Shown: piece after piece, positions 7,616 through 15,730 of the stretch
Position numbering within the stretch: the stretch's first letter is position 1
How the letters are laid out: the number at the start of each line of letters is the position of its first letter
From: Methanocorpusculum parvum
GTDB taxonomy: Archaea > Halobacteriota > Methanomicrobia > Methanomicrobiales > Methanocorpusculaceae
Assembly: GCA_002287215.1 (NCBI GenBank)
Contig: LMVO01000006.1
Location: forward strand, 1 to 47,550
DNA length: 47,550 nt
Direction: 5' to 3'
Program-made: the position numbers and the translations under genes
The notes under the pieces: model-generated
Databases searched by the model: none
Told to the model about the DNA's origin: nothing
Seen by the model: the letters and a program-made list of their open reading frames with translations, nothing else

Positions 7616-8461
7616 TCACTTACTTCCGTACTTTGGTACAAGATTTTGCGTGATCCGGTCGAAGATGATCGCAAGTATCACGATCGCAAGACCTGCCTCG
7701 AATCCCATCCCGATATCCACACGCTGGATGCCGACGAGAACCTGATACCCAAGTCCGCCAGCTCCGATCATTGAAGCGATCACGGTCATCGAAAGGGCAA
7801 GCATGATACACTGATTGACCCCGGCCATGATCGTTGGAAGTGCAACCGGAAGCTGGACCTTGAACAGTTTTTGTCTGGGAGTTGCGCCAAACGCATCAGC
7901 CACCTCGATAAGTTCAACAGGAACCTGTCGGATGCCAAGCGTCGTGAGACGCAATGCCGGAGGCATGGCAAAGATCACTGTTGCGATAATGCCCGGCACA
8001 CTACCGAGACCGAAGAAGATAACGGCTGGGATCAGATACACAAATGACGGCATCGTCTGCATGAAATCCAGAAACGGCCGAAGGATCGTGTTCAGTGTGT
8101 CGCTTCTCGCGGCCGCGATCCCTATCGGTATCGACAGAGCGAGCGCGATCACCGTTGCGATGAGGACAAGGACCACTGTGAGCATCGAAAGTTCCCACAG
8201 ACCAAGATCCCATATCAGCAAAAGACCAAGAGCCGTCAGTATCGTCATTTTAAGATCATGACGCGTAACGAACCAGACGAGAACGCTGATAAGCACGATC
8301 AAAACCGGAGCCGGTATGGCAAGCAGGAGATCCTCAAATCCGCTCACAAGTACGCGAAGACCTGTGCTTATCGCGTCAAGCAACCAGGAGAAGTACATCT
8401 CTATCCAGTCGACGATGATCTCAACAACATCTCCGATAGGAAGTTTCGGCAATTCCATCAT
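7616..8461 (-). CDS. Glycine betaine-type ABC transporter permease
   Basis: Membrane component of the ProU/OpuA-type importer, 281 residues with about seven helices. The BPD_transp_1 region contains the EAA-type loop LIEVADAFGATPRQKLFKVQ (about 185-204), which docks to the ATPase. The ATG overlaps the ATPase stop as ATGA and is preceded by GGAGGTGA; a second ATG follows immediately, so the start is 8461 or 8458. The order ATPase-permease-receptor and the overlap show one operon. Substrate assignment (betaine or a similar compatible solute) comes from the receptor and the ATPase class. Confidence 0.92.
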   Translation of the reverse strand: MMELPKLPIGDVVEIIVDWIEMYFSWLLDAISTGLRVLVSGFEDLLLAIPAPVLIVLISVLVWFVTRHDLKMTILTALGLLLIWDLGLWELSMLTVVLVLIATVIALALSIPIGIAAARSDTLNTILRPFLDFMQTMPSFVYLIPAVIFFGLGSVPGIIATVIFAMPPALRLTTLGIRQVPVELIEVADAFGATPRQKLFKVQLPVALPTIMAGVNQCIMLALSMTVIASMIGAGGLGYQVLVGIQRVDIGMGFEAGLAIVILAIIFDRITQNLVPKYGSK

Positions 8462-9699
8462 GCCTCACCTCCTTTTCTTGCGAGTGCAGCCAAAATGGAT
8501 GCGCGGGATACCAGACCGTGCATTCTGCCGTTCTCATCCACCACCGGAAGAGGGTGATTACTCTGGACGATCAGCGAAAGAATGTCGGGAATTGTCGCAT
8601 CGGGTGCGACGGTGGCAACATCGGTCCTCAGGATATCAGACAGATTTTTTCCTTCCTTAACTGCACTAACGGTGTCCTCAAGCGTCACAAATCCCCGGAG
8701 AATCCGGTGGCGGGTGATAACAAATATCATTGAGATATCATGCTCTTCCATTAGATGGAGAGCCACCCGCGGGCCGGCAGTGCACTGGGCAACCGGTTCT
8801 GGACGACGCATGACGTCTTTTGCCGTGAGGACACGGGTCAGGTCAACATCGGCGACGAACTTTTCGACATAGGCATTCTCAGGATTTGTCAGAATCTCCT
8901 CCGGCGTGCCGATCTGAACGATCGATCCGTCTTTCATCAGCGCAATCCGGGTGCCGAGTTTCAGTGCTTCGTCAAGATCATGGGTCACAAAGATGATCGT
9001 CTTGCCAAGCCTCTCCTGAAGTTCCAGCAGTTCATCCTGCATATCCCGGCGGATAAGTGGATCAAGAGCACTGAATGCTTCATCCATCAACAGGATGTCA
9101 GGGTCGCTCGTTAGCGCACGGGCTAGACCGACCCGCTGTTTCATGCCGCCTGAGAGTTCGGAAGGCATACTTGACCCGTAGCCGCCAAGGCCGACCATCT
9201 CAAGGACCTCTTCGGCCCGCTGATTACGTTCATCTTTGGAAACGCCCATGATCTCAAGACCAAAGGCAACGTTGTCCAGAATATTTCTTTGCGGAAGAAG
9301 TGCAAAATTCTGGAAGATCATACCAAGCTTGTGTCGGCGGATATGCCGCAGCTCTTCATGATCCATGCCGACGATTTCCACACCGTCGATCTCGATCTTA
9401 CCTTCGGTCGGATCAATAAGACGATTAATACAGCGAAGGAGCGTTGATTTTCCGCTCCCGGAAAGACCCATAAGAACAAAGGTCTCTCCCCGCATAACCT
9501 CGAATGAGACGTTATGCAAAGCTATCGTCGCTTTTGTCTCGTCGTAAACTTCCTTTTTCGACCGGCCCAAACGATGAAGTTTCAGCGCTTTCTCCGGGTC
9601 ATGCCCAAAGACTTTGGTCAGATCCTGTACACGAATGATCGGCTCTGATTCAGGCGGATCTCCGCTGCATACTATTTCAACTATAACGAAACCCTCCAA
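8458..9699 (-). CDS. Glycine betaine-type ABC transporter ATPase with tandem CBS domains
   Basis: Cytoplasmic ATPase of the osmolyte importer, 413 residues. Walker A is GLSGSGKST (78-86), the signature is LSGGMKQR (182-189), and Walker B is ILLMDEAF (202-209). The N-terminal region resembles the insertion of ProV/OpuAA (EKALKLHRLGRSKKEVY). The C-terminal 120 residues form two CBS domains, which in OpuA sense ionic strength and gate transport. The start is unusual: the longest frame begins with TTG at 9699, which itself overlaps a GGAGGG sequence, and no better in-frame start follows soon after. The exact N-terminus is therefore uncertain by up to about 20 residues. Confidence 0.92.
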   Translation of the reverse strand: MEGFVIVEIVCSGDPPESEPIIRVQDLTKVFGHDPEKALKLHRLGRSKKEVYDETKATIALHNVSFEVMRGETFVLMGLSGSGKSTLLRCINRLIDPTEGKIEIDGVEIVGMDHEELRHIRRHKLGMIFQNFALLPQRNILDNVAFGLEIMGVSKDERNQRAEEVLEMVGLGGYGSSMPSELSGGMKQRVGLARALTSDPDILLMDEAFSALDPLIRRDMQDELLELQERLGKTIIFVTHDLDEALKLGTRIALMKDGSIVQIGTPEEILTNPENAYVEKFVADVDLTRVLTAKDVMRRPEPVAQCTAGPRVALHLMEEHDISMIFVITRHRILRGFVTLEDTVSAVKEGKNLSDILRTDVATVAPDATIPDILSLIVQSNHPLPVVDENGRMHGLVSRASILAALARKGGEA

Positions 9700-9763
9700 C
9701 TTAGTATTTGTTGTTAATCTTTGTTAAAATGACCCATTCTCAAAAAAACTCAATTTAAACGGG

Positions 9764-9834
9764 AATTTTGATTTTTGACTCATTATGCCCCTCAATTCAA
9801 AATTTAAGCTCTCTGCGTCCATAAAATCAAAATT
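9764..9834. repeat. Widely spaced 12 bp inverted repeat in the betaine transporter leader
   Basis: AATTTTGATTTT (9764-9775) and AAAATCAAAATT (9823-9834) are perfect complements separated by 47 nt, 65-135 bp upstream of the transporter operon. They could form a long hairpin in the leader RNA or be paired regulator sites. The 279 bp spacer holding them is AT-rich; an 81-codon minus-strand frame across it (9724-9969) has no recognisable product. Confidence 0.5.
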
Positions 9835-9978
9835 TATTTGAATATTGCGAATAGATTTTGCAATAAATCTCATATTGGGCTTGGATTTTTTGAAAATAAT
9901 AATCCATAATCTTACGCACAAAGTGCAGATAAAAAGCTTATGCGCGCGCGTCTCTTCGTCCCTCGTCACCTGGTGGAA

Positions 9979-10929
9979 TCAGTCGGTATCTGCAGAGAAA
10001 GAGGCGCGTCTTCTGTTCAGTAAAACGACGGCCAGAAATATCAGAACAACGCCGGTCATGTTGACAAGTGTCATCTGTTCATGGAAAAGGAATATCCCGA
10101 TAAGGGTCGCTACCATCGGTTCGACAAACGCCATCACTGATGCTTTACCTCCTTCCACATACTTCAGACCTTTGGTGTACAGGAAGTAGGGAAGGACCGT
10201 ACATCCTATGCTGAGGATCAGAACATACAGCAGGATTCCGGGATTTTCGGCAGAAAGCCATATCATCCCGCCGACATCACAAAAAGGAAGGATGCCGACA
10301 CCCGCAACCACAAACGTGTATGCAGTGATCGTGATCGGATGATATTTTTTGAGAGCCAGCCTGCCGAAGATCGTGTATAAGGCATACCCGAATCCTGATC
10401 CAAGTCCGATAAGGATACCTATCTCTGTGATGCCGGTGACCCCGCCGCCAAGTATCCCGGCGGTCAGAACACAGCCGCTGAACGCCAGAATTAGGGCAAT
10501 GCCTTTTTGTACCGTCATACGTTCATGAAATAAAAACAGCGACATCAGCATCACAAAAAAGGGTGCCGTATACAGCAGTACCGAGGCCATTGAAAGAGTG
10601 AGATACTGAATCGACGTAAAGTAGCAGATATTGAAAAACACGATACTCAGCAGTCCCGTTCCGATAAACAGCCAGATATCCTTTGGAGCTATCTTCAGTT
10701 TCTCCCGGTCAGTGAGCAGCAGGGCCGTCACCACGCATAGAGCGGTCACTGCGCAGCGAGCAGCGGTTATCTGGACCGACGTGAATCCGGCGGCCTGGAG
10801 TTCCCGGGTAAAAATACCAATCGTTCCCCAGCAGACTGCTGCAAGTATGATGAGAAAAGGAGCAAGCCGTTTGTCACTTAAACGCCGGGGTGTGAAGGTA
10901 CGTGCAGATCCCATGGGGAGATTCACCAT
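9979..10929 (-). CDS. EamA/DMT-family transporter
   Basis: A ten-helix membrane protein of the drug/metabolite transporter superfamily, probably an exporter of amino acids or other metabolites. At 316 residues it has the usual length and the two EamA repeats: the first contains ILAAVCWGTIGIFTRELQAAG (the start of the first repeat), the second begins near residue 160 and ends with KYVEGGKASVMAFVEPMVATL. The longest start is ATG 10929; ATG 10914 (five codons in) has GGTGA at a good distance and may be the true start. The gene stands alone on the minus strand. The substrate is not predictable. Confidence 0.88.
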   Translation of the reverse strand: MVNLPMGSARTFTPRRLSDKRLAPFLIILAAVCWGTIGIFTRELQAAGFTSVQITAARCAVTALCVVTALLLTDREKLKIAPKDIWLFIGTGLLSIVFFNICYFTSIQYLTLSMASVLLYTAPFFVMLMSLFLFHERMTVQKGIALILAFSGCVLTAGILGGGVTGITEIGILIGLGSGFGYALYTIFGRLALKKYHPITITAYTFVVAGVGILPFCDVGGMIWLSAENPGILLYVLILSIGCTVLPYFLYTKGLKYVEGGKASVMAFVEPMVATLIGIFLFHEQMTLVNMTGVVLIFLAVVLLNRRRASFSADTD

Positions 10930-11133
10930 TCTAAGAAAACGCTGATCGTTCCTGAGGTATTGTCATCCAAGCTACTTAAATGAGACAGAGAAGAGCTGCG
11001 AAATTGACTCAAAGGCCGGATATCAGATGAAGGCAAAAAAAGTATGAGGGGTGGATGAATTTGCGAGGGTTGGACTGAATGAAAGCTGGTGTGCATCTGG
11101 CCTGTGTGTAAAGAACAAATTTTTACAGGTTTA

Positions 11134-12372
11134 TCACTCCCTGAATACATTCTCAAAGATCATGTCCGAACCTGTATCATTCAGACGCCGGCGTTCCTCG
11201 GGTTCCTCGGCATAAGCAAGGACCGGGAGCGTCATGTCAACACCCGGCGTGTGGCCAAACATCTTTTCAAGTTCGACCTGCTGGGCATGCATGAACAGGG
11301 CGTTTGGGATCTCGGCCGGACAAAGCTCCTGGCACTGCCCGCAGTTCACACAGGAGTCGGCGATGTGGGCGAATCTGATCAGATGAAACATGAAGTCGGG
11401 CGGCGTCTTTGTCTGGTCAATAAGATGGGGTTTTAACGTCGAGCATTCGACACAGTAACAGATCGGGCAGTTCTCGATACAGGCGCGGCAGGCAATACAG
11501 CGGGATGAGTAGTTCATGATTGTGGTGAGCCGGTCTCTTCCTTCTTGCAGTTCATCGAACTGACTTTTCTGTGCCTTTTTCCCCATCTTGATCATGACGG
11601 TTTCGATTTTTCCCCGGATCTCGAGCCCTTTCGGGTCGGGTCCGCAGATATCGATCGCGCCGTTATTGACTGCCCCGTCGAATACAGAGGCGCCCTTTGC
11701 GGAACATATCTCGACAAAGGTTGCTTTCCCTGCTTTTTCGCCGAAAACACCCCAATTTCCGCAGGCAAGGTCCGCCTGACGGGGGATCTTTGTCTCACAG
11801 CGCTGACAGTTTGCCCGGCGGCCGACCCCCTCCTCTTCGAGTTCGTCGATCTTGATGCCTTTATGCTGCCCGTCTTTGGTCATCACGATGAACTGTCCCT
11901 TGTCGATCTCTTCCTTGACTACGTCATCAGGATCGATGCCGTATTTTTCTTCGATCATTTTGCGGGCAACGGTTGGGGAAACGGATCCTCCGCAGTTGAG
12001 ACCGATCGAGAGGACATTGTCCATGTTGATCTGCTGACGTTTGGCGAGTTCATAGAGCGCCTTCACGTCGCATCCTTTGACGGTGATTGCTACTTTGATG
12101 TCTTTTGCGCCGTTCAGATATTTTTTGATCAGTTTCGGGAGAAGGAACGTACCGCAGTGCAGTGATCCGGCGCAGGAAGCGAGTTCTGCCGGGTCGGTGA
12201 TAAAGACCGGCAAAGGATCATAGACATCATATCCTTTTCTCACGGTCAAAACGACATCGACGATCTTTTGCTCCAAAGCGTACTTCAGAAGGGAAATAAC
12301 TGCCCCTCCGCATTCTCCTTTGATGTCGGCGGATTTCGTCCATGCATAGAACATATCGCCTTTTTCTGACAT
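11134..12372 (-). CDS. fdhB: Coenzyme F420-dependent formate dehydrogenase beta subunit (FrhB/FdhB family)
   Basis: A flavin and iron-sulfur subunit that passes electrons between the formate-oxidising subunit and coenzyme F420. The 412-residue protein has the FrhB/FdhB N and C domains (including [17 protein letters not shown] and [17 protein letters not shown]) and, unlike plain FrhB, a C-terminal two-cluster ferredoxin region: [12 protein letters not shown] (292-303) and [12 protein letters not shown] (341-352). This is the FdhB layout and it appears complete. A GGAGGT ribosome binding site precedes the ATG, 2 bp after the stop of the upstream fdhA-like gene, so the two are translated together. 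Its partner is shortened, which raises the question what this FdhB works with. Confidence 0.92.
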   Translation of the reverse strand: MSEKGDMFYAWTKSADIKGECGGAVISLLKYALEQKIVDVVLTVRKGYDVYDPLPVFITDPAELASCAGSLHCGTFLLPKLIKKYLNGAKDIKVAITVKGCDVKALYELAKRQQINMDNVLSIGLNCGGSVSPTVARKMIEEKYGIDPDDVVKEEIDKGQFIVMTKDGQHKGIKIDELEEEGVGRRANCQRCETKIPRQADLACGNWGVFGEKAGKATFVEICSAKGASVFDGAVNNGAIDICGPDPKGLEIRGKIETVMIKMGKKAQKSQFDELQEGRDRLTTIMNYSSRCIACRACIENCPICYCVECSTLKPHLIDQTKTPPDFMFHLIRFAHIADSCVNCGQCQELCPAEIPNALFMHAQQVELEKMFGHTPGVDMTLPVLAYAEEPEERRRLNDTGSDMIFENVFRE

Positions 12373-12374
12373 AT

Positions 12375-13547
12375 TCAGACCTCCTGAACAAATACGCCTT
12401 CAGGTTTGGCGATCTGTTCATATGTGCTGTTTCCAAATGCGGATATCTCGCCGGCGAGTGCGGTGTACATCTCCTCCGGAGTACCAGAGGGAATACCGAA
12501 TCCCATCTTTTCGGCAAGTTCAGCGAGGACTTCCTGCAGGGATTTCACACCCTCCGGTGAGTCGACGGCTTTTCTGAGCATTTGAACGCGTCCTTCCCAG
12601 TTGGTAACCGTCCCATCACTTTCGTGCTGTGAGGCGATCGGCAAAACGATGTCAGCGATGGCTGACAACGAGGTCTCAGCGGAGGCTGCGACAACGGTCA
12701 GTTCGAGACTGTCAAGTTTCTGAAGGATATCTGCATAGATGTCCTGTTCCATCAACGGTGTTTCGGCGATGACCAAGGCAGCTTTTGTACTTTCCTGGAG
12801 AGATAGAGGTCCTATGCCCATGAGTGAAGTACCCCGCCCGTTGTTTGTATCGTACAATACTGCCGCGCTGATCCCGAGTCCCTCCGCGAGTTTTGCAGCG
12901 GCTGAATCATTTGCCATATATACAACTGCCGGATGAGCTGCGTTTTTCAGAAGCGCTCCGAATCCGGGCGGCAGCTCTTTGTATTCGTCAGTTATTTCGA
13001 CTGTGTCTGCCTGAACGGCCGTGTAACTTTGGGGGCCTAAGTAGAGGAGACGTGCGCCGTTTTCTTTTGCCTGAAGGATCCTGTTTCCGGTAAGAGGGAG
13101 GGCCTGCATTACGTTTCCGAGTGCCAGAATGACATCAGCATCCTTAAGTTCATCAAGTTTCACTGTCGGAACACCTGATCCGCCATGTATAACGCCTATT
13201 GCGGCACCTAATGAGTGAGCAAATTTCCAGACGAGATACTGTGTTTCATTGGTGATCCGCGGCGAGGTGATAATAATAATTTCACCCGCAGCATACTTTT
13301 TAAGCTCAGCCGCTTTACCGATGGCCGTCTCCCAGTCTGAGGTTTCTCCTTTGACAACAGGCTGCACGACCCGCCCTTCGTTCAAGGCATCGGCAGCGTG
13401 AAGGCCGCGGGAGCAGAGTTTTCCTGAGCATACGGGAGAACGATTTGAAGGGGCAACACCTACAGTTTTTCCGTCACGGACAACGAGATTGAGTGCACAG
13501 CCTGTACCGCAATACGGGCATATGGTGGTCACATATTTCATCTGCAT
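12375..13547 (-). CDS. Shortened FdhA-like molybdopterin oxidoreductase without the active-site segment
   Basis: Related to the catalytic alpha subunit of F420-dependent formate dehydrogenase, but only 390 residues against about 680. The [4Fe-4S] domain is intact: C10, C13, C17 (CPYCGTGC) and C45 (SGKLCSRG). The next region follows FdhA (ITNETQYLVWKFAHSLGAA), but where FdhA has the cysteine/selenocysteine segment (HCARLCH-like) this protein reads IGVIHGGSGVPTVKLDELKD, with no Cys. The C-terminal molybdopterin-dinucleotide-binding domain is also missing. A stretch with DGTVTNWEGRVQ near residue 315 is like FdhA and NuoG. The frame is open and coupled to fdhB, so it is not a simple pseudogene. 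It may be an electron-transfer or structural subunit. Family placement is strong; function is unknown. Confidence 0.8.
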   Translation of the reverse strand: MQMKYVTTICPYCGTGCALNLVVRDGKTVGVAPSNRSPVCSGKLCSRGLHAADALNEGRVVQPVVKGETSDWETAIGKAAELKKYAAGEIIIITSPRITNETQYLVWKFAHSLGAAIGVIHGGSGVPTVKLDELKDADVILALGNVMQALPLTGNRILQAKENGARLLYLGPQSYTAVQADTVEITDEYKELPPGFGALLKNAAHPAVVYMANDSAAAKLAEGLGISAAVLYDTNNGRGTSLMGIGPLSLQESTKAALVIAETPLMEQDIYADILQKLDSLELTVVAASAETSLSAIADIVLPIASQHESDGTVTNWEGRVQMLRKAVDSPEGVKSLQEVLAELAEKMGFGIPSGTPEEMYTALAGEISAFGNSTYEQIAKPEGVFVQEV

Positions 13548-13574
13548 GATTTTACCATAAAAACGGTCAAGTTT

Positions 13575-13657
13575 GTCAACATTTAATTGTGATGTTAACT
13601 AAACCCTTGATTTCTTTGTTTTCGATTATTAATGGTGGCTATGTTAATCTAATGGTG
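13575..13657. promoter_or_regulatory. Operator-like repeats in the fdhA-fdhB promoter
   Basis: GTCAACAT (13575-13582) and ATGTTAAC (13592-13599) form an imperfect inverted repeat around an AT core that could be the TATA element (ATTAAATG on the minus strand), about 35 nt upstream of the fdhA-like start. Further upstream TAATGGTG is repeated at 13630-13637 and 13650-13657, exactly 20 bp apart. These are plausible binding sites; the HxlR regulator encoded just upstream is the obvious candidate protein. Confidence 0.45.
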
Positions 13658-13741
13658 TGTACTAATGTGATTATTCTGTAATACTAATTAACAACGCGCA
13701 TGGTTGGGCACAAAAAACATCTGTGTCTGTCTTTCAGGACA

Positions 13742-14101
13742 TCACAGTTTACAGAGTTTGCATTCCTGACTGCCGCAGGGCAGATTATCGATTTTCCACG
13801 TGAGCGCCCAGTATTTTATCGCTTTGACGATCTCCATCAGTTCGATCCCGGCAGGGGTCAGGGTATACTCGGAACGGACGGGAATGACCGATGCATCGAC
13901 GGTATTCGTGATAATGCCTTCCGCTTCCAGCTCCTGCAGTCTCTCTGAAAGTATTTTTGGTGTGATCTCCGGGAGACTCCTTCGCAGTTCAGAAAATCTC
14001 CGGGTGTAGTTATCTCCTTTGAAAAGTTCTAGAATTATCAGAAGTGTCCATTTTTTAGTCAGATATTTGACCGTTAGATTTACTGTGCACTGCGAATCCA
14101 T
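13742..14101 (-). CDS. HxlR-family winged-helix transcriptional regulator with cysteine-rich tail
   Basis: A small DNA-binding regulator, 119 residues, normal for the family. It starts MDSQCTVNLTVKYLTKKWTL and has the HxlR core FSELRRSLPEITPKILSERL followed by the wing (VIPVRSEYTLTPAG). Cys5 sits where HxlR/HypR/QorR proteins often carry a redox-sensing cysteine, and the C-terminus adds a cluster CGSQECKLCKL, three more cysteines that could bind metal or form disulfides. It lies upstream of the fdhA-like/fdhB genes in the same direction, with repeats in between, and has a palindrome over its own promoter. Control of the formate dehydrogenase-like operon and of itself is likely but inferred. 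Confidence 0.9.
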   Translation of the reverse strand: MDSQCTVNLTVKYLTKKWTLLIILELFKGDNYTRRFSELRRSLPEITPKILSERLQELEAEGIITNTVDASVIPVRSEYTLTPAGIELMEIVKAIKYWALTWKIDNLPCGSQECKLCKL

Positions 14102-14125
14102 AGTATTGATATTACCACTTTCCTG

Positions 14126-14143
14126 TATATACGTTCGTATATA
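14126..14143. promoter_or_regulatory. Palindrome over the HxlR gene promoter
   Basis: TATATACG-TT-CGTATATA, perfect 8 bp arms with a 2 bp centre, 25-42 bp upstream of the HxlR start and within or next to its TATA region. The size and symmetry suit a dimeric winged-helix autorepressor. Confidence 0.55.
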
Positions 14144-14259
14144 TAATATACTAATTATTCAATAAACACACATCTGAAAATAGATAAATAGTTATCAGTA
14201 TTCAAATAACTAACCTGACCCTGCATCCACGCTCATTGGTATGTGAATCTTTAGGGTGT

Positions 14260-14288
14260 AAAAAGAGATTTTTGCCCGGTCTCTTTTT
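14260..14288 (-). terminator. Terminator hairpin after the NifX-domain gene
   Basis: On the minus strand AAAAAGAGA (14288-14280) pairs with TCTCTTTTT (14268-14260) around an 11 nt loop; the 3' arm ends in U5. It overlaps the stop codon of the NifX-domain gene. Confidence 0.5.
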
Positions 14289-15016
14289 TAGAGAAGGGGC
14301 GAAAGTTCGTGGGCAAGGTACTTCTGAAGTGCTTCGGCAATCGTCACCGGCTCGGCGAGTTCATATGCCGCGATATCTGCGGCTTTCAGTGCTGCACTTG
14401 CATTCACACCGCTTTTTCCGGTGATGAGGACCGAGACGCCGTTTGATGCGAGCAGCTGAACGACCTTGGGTCCGACGCCGCTTTCCGCATCGGTGAAGGG
14501 GTTCTGGAATATCGAGGCGGTATTCGATGAGAGATTGATCACTGCGAAGTAAGGGGCGCGGCCGAATCTCAGATCTGCGGGGGAGTCAAGCGATGTTCCG
14601 GTCGAGCTGATACAGACGATATGGGCGGGGTGCTCGTGTTCCTCGTGGTTTTCTCCGCCGCATGCATGGTCGTCGTGCGAGCAGGTACTTGTTCCCGCAG
14701 TGAGCGTTCCGTTGGCAAACGCTTCCGCTGCACGGCCGAGATCTCCGGAAACGCCGAGGATGACCTCGATGCCGTTTTCTTCGAAGAGGTCGATCGCACG
14801 CGGCCCCATGCCTCCGGCGATGACGATGTTGACTCCTTCAGCAGCAAGCAGGCGCGGAAGTTTTCCAGGTTCATGACCTGGGCTTTGCAGATCGGGAAGC
14901 CGAGTCATCTTGCCGTTTTCAAAGTTGAACAATGCATAGCTCATACAGTGACCAAAGTGCTGGGATACCAGACTTCCATCTTGTGCAATGGCGATTTTTT
15001 TGATTTGCTGTGTCAT
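14288..15016 (-). CDS. Double NifX/NifB-C-type domain protein with His/Cys-rich linker
   Basis: Belongs to the dinitrogenase iron-molybdenum cofactor biosynthesis superfamily (NifX/NafY/VnfX, C-terminal domain of NifB), which binds metal clusters or precursors. The 242 residues hold two such domains: the first about 5-105 (IAIAQDGSLVSQHFGHC), the second about 132-235 (RFGRAPYFAVINL). They are joined by a linker with CSHDDHACGG and NHEEHEHPAH, a probable metal-binding segment. The start at 15016 is chosen because a TATA box at 15041-15048 would place transcription at this ATG; a Met five codons upstream would lie too close to the TATA box. No nif genes are near, so the role is likely metal or cofactor handling other than nitrogenase. 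Confidence 0.83.
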   Translation of the reverse strand: MTQQIKKIAIAQDGSLVSQHFGHCMSYALFNFENGKMTRLPDLQSPGHEPGKLPRLLAAEGVNIVIAGGMGPRAIDLFEENGIEVILGVSGDLGRAAEAFANGTLTAGTSTCSHDDHACGGENHEEHEHPAHIVCISSTGTSLDSPADLRFGRAPYFAVINLSSNTASIFQNPFTDAESGVGPKVVQLLASNGVSVLITGKSGVNASAALKAADIAAYELAEPVTIAEALQKYLAHELSPLL

Positions 15017-15040
15017 AACAATAGTACACATATGCGCGAA

Positions 15041-15048
15041 AATATAAA
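15041..15048 (-). promoter_or_regulatory. TATA box of the NifX-domain gene
   Basis: TTTATATT on the minus strand, centred 28 nt before the ATG at 15016. Archaeal TATA boxes sit about 25 nt from the transcript start, so the mRNA is probably leaderless; no ribosome binding site is present, which agrees. Confidence 0.55.
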
Positions 15049-15101
15049 TAGTTATTCATTTAAGCACTGAATCAAAACGTCTGGAAACAAGACCCGAATG
15101 A

Positions 15102-15704
15102 TTACTCGGAAATGTCGGGAGTTTCTGTGAGAGTATCGGGGATGTTGTCAATAATATCCTGAATAGATGACGCTTTTTCCAGCATCCGCATCGTTTCAGG
15201 ATGGGGAGAGGCAAAGATGCCCGGCCAAAAATATTCATCGTATCCGCCCAGGTTTTGAAATGCAAGTTTCGGTTTTTCCAGAGAAAATTGTGCGCAGATG
15301 CCTTTTGTATTGCCGCGGGCATCCAGTTTTATCCAGTGATCTTCGAGAAATACTGCATTGAAGCAGTGAACGCAATATCCAAGGGTGTCGTCGTCTGCAA
15401 GGGTCAGGTGCTGAAAACAAAATCCTGCCGGGATATTCTGTGACCGAAGGAGAGCGGCAAGGAGGTTTGCTTTTGCATGGCAGATGCCGGTTTTATGGTG
15501 AAGCACATCCGAAGCTTTTGCCGTGATAATGTCTGCGCCTATATCGAATGAATGGGGGATCTCGTCTCTGACGAAGAGATAGGCGGTGAGGGCCTTTTCG
15601 CGATCCGAGGTTTCATCAGAGAAGAGCTCGCCGGCTTTTTTCTGTATGAGCGGGTGGGAAAAATCAACATACAGATCTTCTGCGAGAAATTTGTCCACTG
15701 TCAT
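15102..15704 (-). CDS. Transglutaminase-like superfamily protein
   Basis: A cytoplasmic protein of 200 residues with the papain-like transglutaminase core. The likely triad is Cys75 (KTGICHAKANLLAALLRS), His113 (YCVHCFNAVF) and Asp128 (WIKLDARG), all in the expected order and spacing. Such proteins are cysteine proteases, peptide N-glycanases or cross-linking enzymes; the reaction cannot be deduced. No signal peptide is visible. It lies 26 bp from the next upstream gene on the same strand (the deaminase), so it may be the last gene of the methylthioadenosine salvage operon, though a link in function is not evident. Confidence 0.8.
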   Translation of the reverse strand: MTVDKFLAEDLYVDFSHPLIQKKAGELFSDETSDREKALTAYLFVRDEIPHSFDIGADIITAKASDVLHHKTGICHAKANLLAALLRSQNIPAGFCFQHLTLADDDTLGYCVHCFNAVFLEDHWIKLDARGNTKGICAQFSLEKPKLAFQNLGGYDEYFWPGIFASPHPETMRMLEKASSIQDIIDNIPDTLTETPDISE

Positions 15705-15730
15705 TTTTCAGAGTATGTAAAAATGAAAAG

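Noticed and set aside
9724..9969. 81-codon minus-strand frame upstream of the betaine transporter
   Set aside because: Runs through the AT-rich inverted-repeat region that more likely holds promoter elements; no family signal and no ribosome binding site.
12375..13547. Calling the short fdhA-like gene fwdB/fmdB (formylmethanofuran dehydrogenase B)
   Set aside because: Its length is similar, but the sequence around the cluster and the DGTVTNWEGRVQ segment fit FdhA/NuoG better, and the partner is FdhB.
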